Of a stretch of 64,000 nucleotides of DNA, positions 56,191 through 64,000 are shown piece by piece. The DNA is taken from the NCBI GenBank assembly GCA_019915015.1, contig JAHBBC010000024.1, positions 636,994 to 700,993 on the forward strand, read 5' to 3'. This stretch comes from Auriscalpium vulgare. Its lineage: Eukaryota > Basidiomycota > Agaricomycetes > Russulales > Auriscalpiaceae. A model generated the notes under the pieces. The model did not search any database, had not been told where the DNA came from, and saw only the letters and a list, made by a program, of their open reading frames with translations. Every line of letters begins with the position of its first letter. Position 1 is the stretch's first letter. The position numbers and the translations under genes are program-made.

Positions 56191-56713
56191 CGGATGGTCT
56201 GAACTGAACAGGTTGACGGTTGAACGTCGACTGGACGAGAGCGCCTGACCGAGCGCCCGACCGAGCACCCGACCACACCCACGGCCGGCACGGGGAGTTT
56301 CGTTGGAGATTTGACGCTATTCGACGTCGAACTCAGCTGTCCCCTCGCCGCCGCCATGTCCGCCCACGCTTTGAGGTTGAAGTCGCCGCCATCCTCGATG
56401 CACAATCGAACTGCTGACTTGTACGTCGGCGCTTTCGACCCCTCCACACGCAATTTCCCCCAAGGCCATCGCCGACTGGACAAACGATGGCAATGCGCAT
56501 CGAGGCAGAGTCGTTGGTCGCATCACTCACGAGGCAGCTCACGCTGGCAATCCTGTGCACTATTCGACACAGCAAGTGTACTATTTGACACAGTGAGTGC
56601 CCTAGTCGACACATCGATCGAGCATTATTACCTACGGTGGGGAGCCTGCGACTGCTCACGCTGGGGTTCACCGGCTACCCGGTTCTTTGACTGCCGGGTG
56701 GTTCCTGACTTTG
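56191..56713. other. spacer between minisatellite blocks
   Basis: No gene. Contains a small tandem of GACCGAGC(G/A)CCC near 56245-56275, and from about 56670 the sequence that precedes hairpin copy 3 (TACCCGG, TGCCG), also found before copy 2. Confidence 0.5.
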
Positions 56714-56781
56714 AGAGAATTATGACGCACTAATCCGGATCAAAATACAAAACTTTGTCAAAAGCTACGTCATTTTTCCCT
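56714..56781. repeat. hairpin repeat family, copy 3
   Basis: AGAGAATTATGACGCAC with a partly paired AAGCTACGTCATTTTTCCCT, the same loop core CCGGATCAAAA and the same order as copy 2, again followed by a minisatellite. Confidence 0.85.
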
Positions 56782-56849
56782 GAACTTCAGCGCCTACCTT
56801 GCCCGCTGTGGAACCCTTGCGGTCACGCGCCAGCGGCGTGTCGACGCTC

Positions 56850-57595
56850 CTACATGGGCGTGGACACGGGCGACGTGGACTGGCGTGGACGCGGGCGACG
56901 TGCGCGGGCGTCATTGCAGGCATCGTGCACGGGCGTCGTGCACGGGCTTGAACGTTGTGTGCGAGAATGTCGTGCAAGGGCGTGGGCGTCGTGCGCGGGC
57001 ATTGTTGCAGATGTCGTGCGCGGGCATGGGCTTGGTGCGCGGGCGGGCGTGGATGCGGGCGTCGTCGCGCGGGCATCGTCGCGCATGTCGTGCGCGGGCA
57101 TGGGTTTCGTGCGCGGGCGGGCATGGACACAGGCATCGTGCGCGGGAGTGGGTGTCGTCGAGCGTCGTCGCGCATGCGGGAGTAGGTGTCGTGCGCGGGA
57201 GTGGGTGTCGTTGTGCGTGGGCGTTGGGTCTCGTGCGCGGGCGGCGTCGCGCATGTCGTGCACGGGCATGGGCTTGGTGCGCGGGCGAGCGTGGACGCGG
57301 GCGTCGTCGCGCATGTCGTGCGCGGGCATGGGTTTCGTGCGCGGGCGGGCGTGGACACAGGCATCGTGCGCGGGAGTGGGTGTCGTCGAGCGTGGGCGTT
57401 GGGTGTCGTGCGCGGGTGTCGTGCGTGGGCGGCGTCGCGCATGTCGTGCACGGGCATGGGCTTGGTGCGCGGGCGGGCGTGGACGCGGGCGTCGTCGCGC
57501 ATGTCGTGCGCGGGCATGGGCTTCGTGCGCGGGCGGGCGTGGACGCGGGCGTCGTCGCGCGGGAGTTGTTGCGCATGTCGTGCGCGGGCATGGGC
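56850..57595 (+). repeat. GC-rich minisatellite, block 2
   Basis: Units such as CGCGCATGTCGTGCGCGGGC and GTGGACGCGGGCGTCGTC. It continues beyond the inserted transposon at 59606. Confidence 0.95.
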
Positions 57596-59605
57596 CAACA
57601 CTGGGGAGTAGTTTAGTGCACTATGTCCCTACAGTTGTAACAAGTGGGTGGTGTCATAGGCAGGCAGGATAGTGAAGTGCAAGTATAGGGCAGTATAGTG
57701 CACTATAGTGCACTATATTGCATATATCGGTACTATGGTGTCCTTGGATGCACTATAGTAGTAGCATGACTGTAAGGACCATTGTATTTTTGCACCAATA
57801 TAATGGGCTTTGAAAATGTTATAAATAATGGTGTAGATGCACAGGTGGAACTGCTATATAGATGTAATTCAGCAGAATATATCTGGTTAATGGTAGAGAG
57901 CTGTAGGGCAATCACTGTCCAATGGATCCCATGGGTTTATGTACTATAGTGAATCAATAATATATTACAGAAATGCTGGGATATATGCACCTTCTCTCCT
58001 TTCAAATGAGCTCTATAAATTTGAATAATATTACAGCATGCGGCTTAGTATAGTGCATATGTAACCTGAATTTACCAGAATATAGGGGGTCATTTCTGAG
58101 GAGTTGTGCAGTGCACACTGTATCAGATATTCATCTACTATAGTGATGTTATACTCTTTAAAGCTTTCTTAATTTGTTATGGGATGACTGGACATTCATA
58201 AATCATGACGAAAAAGGTGGGCATATCTACCACGCATGCCACTGCTGTCTGAATTTATCATAATATCTGAAGCCATTGGTGAGCCACTCCAAGGCATATA
58301 TGTTTGTGCACTATAGTGGTGATCTAATTGGTTGGCCACAAAAGCATATGATATGTCCAATAGCTCTCCAGTACTTGGTCAATATTATCCACAGATATTA
58401 TAGAGCATTCACAGACCATGCCCCACCCAATGCTCAAAATATGGGAATTCTACCTAGAGTTGGCAGAAAGTGCTGTAGTTCCACTCTCATACAGCCTGTA
58501 AAGTCTGAGGTATCCTTGTCCCAGGGTGATCCAGTTTATGATGAGGCATATGGATATAAATGTCTATTTCTTTTACAGAGGATGAGCTTGTGCTCAAGTA
58601 AGCTTCATGGATCATGGCTCATTGAAAAATAAACAATCATTGCAGTTCACACATATGCTTGGATGTATCTGCAGATGGGACAGGGACATATGGATCATTT
58701 AGGCTGTATCAAAGGATCAGAAGTACGGTACTATATACCAATTGTATGCAAGAACACAAACGTTTCAGGGATGGAAGGGGCATGGTGTAACAGTGCTCTG
58801 GAATATTTAGGGATTTGTTTCCCCAAGTATTGAGGAGCTATTCAGTGCTGAAAAAGTTTGAGAATAGAAACAAGCTAAATAACACTATAGTGTATAAGTA
58901 TATATGCATTGGTGCGGCTTGCCATTAGCCTTAAAATATTATGATAAATTCAGATAGCAGTGGCATGCGTGGTAGATATGCCCACCTTTTTCGTCATGAT
59001 TTATGAATGTCCAGTCATCCCATAACAAATTAAGAAAGCTTTAAAGAGTATAACATCACTATAGTAGATGAATATCTGATACAGTGTGCACTGCACAACT
59101 CCTCAGAAATGACCCCCTATATTCTGGTAAATTCAGGTTACATATGCACTATACTAAGCCGCATGCTGTAATATTATTCGAATTTATAGAGCTCATTTGA
59201 AAGGAGAGAAGGTGCATATATCCCAGCATTTCTGTAATATATTATTGATTCACTATAGTACATAAACCCATGAGATCCATTGGCCAGTGATTGCCCTACA
59301 GCTCTCTATCGTTAACCAGATATATTCTGCTAAATTACCTCTATATAGCAGTTCCACCTGTGCATCTACACCATTATTTATAACATTTTCAAAGCCCATT
59401 ATATTGGTGCAAAAATACAATGGTCCTTACAGTCATGCTACTACTATAGTGCATCCAAGGACACCATAGTGCTGATATATGCAATATAGTGCACTATAGT
59501 GCACTATACTGCCCTATACTTGCACTTCACTATCCTGCCTGCCTATGACACCACCCACTTGTTACAACTGTAGGGACATAGTGAATAAACTAAGCCCCAC
59601 AGCCC
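57596..59605. mobile_element. palindromic DNA transposon, copy 2 (in minisatellite)
   Basis: Flanked by 7 bp duplications CATGGGC (57589-57595 and 59606-59612). Both ends are in the same orientation as in copy 1, and the arms are near-complete inverted repeats (about 57596-58260 and 58920-59605). The core, including the 118-codon frame, runs on the plus strand (58276-58632), opposite to copy 1. It is non-autonomous. Confidence 0.92.
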
Positions 59606-59830
59606 CATGGGCGTCGTGCGCGGGCATGGGTGTTGTGTGCAGGAATAGGTGTCGTGCTTGGGTATGGGCTTTATGTGTGGGTGCGGGCGTTGTGGGCGTG
59701 CGCGGGTGCCATGCGCGGTGGGTGTGTGTGGGCGCGGGTGGGGGCATTGGGCTTGGGCTTCGTGCGTGAGTGCGGACGTTGTGTGCGGACATGGGCATCG
59801 GCGTCATGGGCTTTCGTACTTGTCTTGAAG
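59606..59830 (+). repeat. GC-rich minisatellite, block 2 continued
   Basis: Continuation of the block interrupted at 57595; more degenerate, with GTGTGGGTGCGGGCG-like units. Confidence 0.85.
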
Positions 59831-60642
59831 GAGTGAAGTGTCGAGGATGGAAGGGGAAGCGATGTCGAGGGGCAGGATGGGTATGCGGTGCCCGATTTTG
59901 CGGCGTAGCCCCATAGAAAGAGCAGACTCACCTTCATCAACTGTAGCGGGGCGCACCCACATACAGCTTCCCATCCCAGACCCACTGATAACATACCCAT
60001 GCAAGACGAGGGCTGGTCCATATCGTCTTGAGAACAAGCTGAACGAGGTGCGTCAAATCGCCATCTGAGAGACGGAAATTCACGACACCCCGCGCCACAC
60101 CAGGATGTCTGAAAGACATCCCAGGTACTGGCAGCAACTGTAATCGGGCGCCATGCTTGCTGAGGCTGAGGGGACAAACGATGAGCACGACGGAGAGGTA
60201 GGTGAGGAGGCAAGGTGCGTTAGCGCTGAAGTGATGTGCTGACATAACCTATGTCCTAAATCAGATATGCGCGCCACCCATTGGCGCTTGCGACTTCATC
60301 GCATCCCACCACCTCCGCTACTGTCCCCTCACTGGGCTGCCCTGCCGACAGGCCCGATCCTCAAGCAGCATTACCACACACACCTATTCCGTGACTGCAT
60401 CATCTTACATCCTCAAGATCGGCTTGTATTTACTCAAGATCGCTTCCCCGCCGTGCTCCACTGCCGCTTGGCTCCGTCGCTACTGTGCAACTGCAATTGT
60501 GCGGATGGATTTTGTTGCTTTTGTGCCTGCTAGTTAATAATCATACACACATGTAGCTCTCCCTTGTTCTGCCTGGACAATCTGTGCCTCACGCGTGGTG
60601 CAAGAGTATTATCTTTGACTCTCTCACCTGTTTGCTAACTCC
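59831..60642. other. no confident gene
   Basis: Minus-strand frames 59804-60037 and 59937-60245 overlap with plausible short introns (L-A-K/S-M-G-L-R-R-K, P-G-M-S-F-R-H-P-G) and might be the 5' end of a gene cut off by the minisatellite, but I recognise no family. Confidence 0.3.
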
Positions 60643-63632
60643 TTGACTCTGCAGACAATTGCTCTACATCTCATCCGGTTACTCAAAGATATCTCCACCA
60701 CACTCGCCCCACCTGATTTGCAGTTGGGTGCCTTTCAGGCATTCGCTCCGGTGAACTTTCAGTTCATCGGGCTGCTCTCGGTGCTTGAATTGCCTTGCGT
60801 CAAGTCAAGATTGTGTCCTACGGCAGACTCTCTTCTGCGCACCAATAGATTCTGGTCTTCTGTATAACCATCTCCGTGTCAGCGCTGCTCCAAGCGGAGC
60901 AGACATCCAAGAACTGGATATACGTGCCGACGAGCCTTCCAACCTGCTCCGAACCCTTCCTTGCGCCCGCACATCCACCTCCCCTACGGCTACCATGTCG
61001 CATGGTGCGCACCTGTCTCCCTCAGTGGTACCCAGTCTGACATCAGGATGTATAGATCCCCTGGACAACACGTGGATGCGACCCACAGTCCACTCATCGT
61101 GCCTGCGTGCGTTGTGTAGTGTCTGTTTTCTTTCCTTTCACACTTAACTTTGGACGCAGAGGCCATTGATACAAGCGCCGAAGAGCAAAGCGAGGAAGTC
61201 AATGAGTACTTTCGCCAAGGCAATGAGCTTCGCAAGCACGAAAAACGATACAACTTTGATCCATCCACTGCGTCTCATACGGACGCATACGTCGTTACCC
61301 ATCTCCAGGAAGGCTCACATTCCACTTATATTTCCTCGCCAAATGTTGACTTTGTGCCTGAGCTGCCAACGCATCGCCTCACCAAGGAGTTCTGCTATTA
61401 TACGGACGGAATGCTTGGCCCGTTCGAGCTCTTGAAGTGGCCGCAAGGATATGATGCGCAAGAGCCGCACCACATGGCCGCCCCCATCAATCCATTTTTC
61501 TTTGCATACAGTGATGCGCTCACCGACTGCCCTCAGTATGAGGGTCGAGATGCAGGGAATATGCATAGACAGAGCCTTCCTCGCCGTGCCGTCCCTGAGC
61601 TTGACGTCTGGGAGGATCCCAATGCCCCCTGGTTCAATTTCCCTGACAGTGCCTGGGCTACGGACCCGTTTACGCGCAACAATCTGGGGCAACTATCCTT
61701 CAGCGTCATCTCAAGACTCCAAGCTGCTGCGCAAGACACCTGCGATGTCATATTGCCTGTTGTCAATGTTGTCCTCCCGCACGAAGCCGACAGACTAGCG
61801 CGTCACTTTGTTTCCGGACGGTGTTTTGCATTGGAACGCGCAATCCATCCCCTTCAGTCCGTTCAGCCTCTCGTTGAGGCCATTTTGTGGTTCCGCGAGG
61901 TGCAGCGAATTCTACTGGAGCTGCGAGCTTGGTACAACTATATGGTTGTCATCAAGCCACGCATCGACGCGTACATGGCTGGCAAAGGACCATCCCGTCC
62001 ATACCCTGTCCTACCTCTCCGAGGTGTCTTCACATCGCGACAAGTAACTGCACAAACCCTCCTTCACGTCGGTGTGCCGGTTTGGTGTCTGCGTCGGCTT
62101 TATACGTTCAGCAAGCGCACACAGATCGGGTTCTGTCTTGATCCTGTGAAGTGGATTGGCGCGTTCTCCAACACCATCAAGCGCACTCTGGGTGCAACCA
62201 AAGTGGTTGCTCCGACTTGGTCGCAATCCGCCATGCTGGGCATGACTGCGTTGGGCTTCACCGAGCGATTGAGACACTATTCCTCATTCAGCCGGCCTAT
62301 TGTCCGCAAGCCAGCTCCAATTCTTCCCAACCTACCCCCAGTCACCGAGTATGATACACATGTCCCAGTCCCAGAAGACACCACGATGGAGCCACCAATC
62401 GCATCAACATCAGGTAGGTTTGACATTGGATATGTGGTTGATATGATTCTCAACTGATATAAGAAATGCCAGGAAACACCTCACTACGCCATCCACCGCA
62501 AGATCACAAAGCGGCGCCGCACTCAGACGTGAGAAAGACTGGACCGGTGCCAGCCAAGTTATCACAGCAAATGCAGGTACAGCGGGCTGACTGGCACCCA
62601 GAGGTTCATCCTGCGTGGGCTTCTGTCGAAAAGATTGTTCGCACCATTCCAGATCACGATGATGTGTCTCCAATGAGACAAGTATATGGCTTTCCACCTC
62701 TCCACGCATTCTCCGGTGATGTAGCAAGCAAAATTCATCACTGGCTCCGCCTTCGACCGTACTGTTATAGCGCTGTGTTTGCTCAAGATGGCGACGCGGA
62801 CGTCCCCATTCTGCTCAACACAAGTGGCTGGCGGATTGCCCTTGAGGGCCACTACTACGCCTTCCAGACTCCGGATGGAGCAGACATCAGGTCTGCGGAG
62901 GTCGACATTGCTCTACTGCCCAAGCCTCCTCATCCCCCTACCGTCACCGGCAAACGGCGAGCAGGAAAAACCTCGAATGTGACCGTTGTAACATCTTCCA
63001 AACGGTCTCTTGCCTGGAAGGCGCGGCGTCTTAGCGAACGTATTGACATTGCGGTGCATTTCAATGTCAAGTATGGTGTTCCGCCGTATGAACCACACTT
63101 GCAGCCTTGGCCAACGTGGCGGAACAAGGCAGTCGAGCGCGTGCGGGTAGAGACAGACAAGGTGCTGTGGGCTGAGGTCGTGTGGGAGTTGTCCATGATG
63201 CACTTCCGCATGGACCTTATATGGTTCGACCAGGCAGCAATGGATGATGTGCACAAAGCTGAGGCGCATGGAGATTCTGGAAGGGAGCTCAACCTACGAC
63301 TGGACCGAGTCAATGCGTGGATGCAGGTGTGGAGTTTACAAGGAGGCCTGCATGTTGGCACAGATCCCGCAGCATTGGACTGGCTTGTCTCCACAGACTG
63401 GACAAGGCGAAGGACCGGCGTAGCACGCTTCGCAAGCCTTGCGCACAGTTGGCCGGGCATGAAGCTAGCGCCGTTCCATACTGGGCACTCTAACTCTCAG
63501 GACAGCTTCTTGAAGTACGAGCGCGACATGTATGAAAAGTACTGTCGCCTCTATCATGCACAGCGGGGGCGCCTTCCGGTCTTGCCTCTCACACGTCCAT
63601 CAACCATTCAGTCGGCTGAGTCAATCACGTAG
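60643..63632 (+). CDS. large basidiomycete-specific hypothetical protein
   Basis: The main exon runs from an acceptor at about 61157 to 62414; a 61 nt intron (donor GTAGGT, acceptor ATGCCAG) follows, and the second exon continues to the stop at 63632, about 800 codons in all. Exons before 61157 are likely (a frame from 60643 and another near 60880-61110) but I did not fix their joins. Visible blocks are A-P-W-F-N-F-P-D-S-A-W-A-T-D-P-F, N-L-G-Q-L-S-F-S-V-I-S-R, L-R-G-V-F-T-S and L-L-H-V-G-V-P-V-W-C-L-R-R, then W-R-I-A-L-E-G-H-Y-Y-A-F. There are no transmembrane or catalytic motifs. G-V-F-T...G-(V/I)-P-V-W blocks recur in mushroom proteins that I cannot assign a function. Intact apart from the unresolved start. 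Confidence 0.6.
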
Positions 63633-63879
63633 TGTAATGAGTGCCAGAGAGTGTTGTTATGTTGATACGTAGCCCATACCGACCACGACTTGTCTTAGTG
63701 TGTCATTCATGTAACTCTTGTTTGTTGGCGTATTGTAAATATTATTAAGTGTTCACTTCCAAGACCTGGCACATCTAAGCATAAGAAAGAAGGCAAGGGT
63801 ATGGTAAAGTCCATGCAAGGGACACAGACCCCAGAAATTGATTGTTAGAAGGATAGAAGCATGAAATGTACCTAATATA
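63633..63879. terminator. 3' flank, no feature
   Basis: AT-richer 3' flank of the preceding gene; no clear polyadenylation motif beyond AATATTATTAAG near 63737. Confidence 0.25.
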
Positions 63880-64000
63880 GGCAAACTTACTGAATGAGGC
63901 AGGTGGGACAATGCAAATTGATTTTGGGACTAACTTCCGAACACATTGCCTAAAGCGACTTTCCTGACGCGCGCGTTTTGGCCTGACTGATTTAGGAAAA
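63880..64000 (+). repeat. dispersed repeat, third copy, runs off the window
   Basis: GAGGCAGGTGGGACAATGCA, CCTAAAGCGACTTTCCTGAC and GTTTTGGCCTGACTG match the two units at 33870-34320. Confidence 0.8.

Noticed and set aside
54900..56483. Frames of 435, 488, 378 and 333 codons on both strands
   Set aside because: They lie in a GC-rich minisatellite where stops are rare in all frames; residues are almost only A, R, G, V, C or P, T, H, A.
56755..57672. Frames of 305 and 278 codons
   Set aside because: Same cause as above, in minisatellite block 2.

Overview
This 64 kb window is nuclear DNA from a filamentous basidiomycete, most likely an Agaricomycete. Signs of this are dense genes cut by many 45-75 nt introns, tandem F-box paralogues, a DUF6534-type membrane protein, a C2-NACHT-WD40 receptor-like gene, a very large Helitron protein, and several hypothetical families that I associate with mushroom genomes from general knowledge only. 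Exon models were built by hand from splice signals, reading frame and paralogue comparison. No search was run.

Layout. 0.3-6.3 kb: three tandem F-box genes on the minus strand with the same four-exon structure. 6.6-13.8 kb: ordinary genes, namely COP9 signalosome subunit 1 (minus), NOP53 (plus, divergent) and a DUF6534-type membrane protein (plus). 14.97-20.46 kb: a 10-exon gene for a C2-NACHT protein with 15 WD40 repeats that are almost identical at DNA level. 21-28.7 kb: a Helitron whose Rep-helicase protein ends in a ubiquitin-protease-like domain and whose reading frame is cut by one TGA. From about 15.3 to 28.6 kb the DNA looks clearly more AT-rich than its surroundings.

29.3-36.1 kb: what looks like one basidiomycete-specific gene (minus) split by a 4 kb island of repeats (minisatellite, 570 bp palindrome, tRNA-like sequence, hairpin, tandem unit). 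37.5-46.7 kb: four lineage-specific hypothetical genes, the largest carrying a 2-oxoglutarate/Fe(II) dioxygenase-like H-x-D...H...R motif set.

46.9-54.8 kb: GC-rich, with five adjoining recognisable or probable housekeeping genes that all look broken: UPF2/NMD2, a membrane-anchored histidine acid phosphatase, nitronate monooxygenase, a probable VPS8 5' fragment, and mitochondrial ribosomal protein mL54. The phosphatase carries a 1.93 kb palindromic transposon with a 7 bp target duplication. A second copy of this transposon, also with a 7 bp duplication, sits in a GC-rich minisatellite at 57.6 kb, and its core is inverted relative to its ends. 61.2-63.6 kb: a further lineage-specific gene (plus). 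The window ends in a dispersed repeat also found twice at 34 kb.

Working together: CSN1 and the F-box proteins both belong to cullin-RING ubiquitin ligase biology. The NACHT-WD40 gene is a candidate non-self recognition locus next to an active-looking repeat landscape. The mobile elements explain much of the gene damage on the right-hand side.
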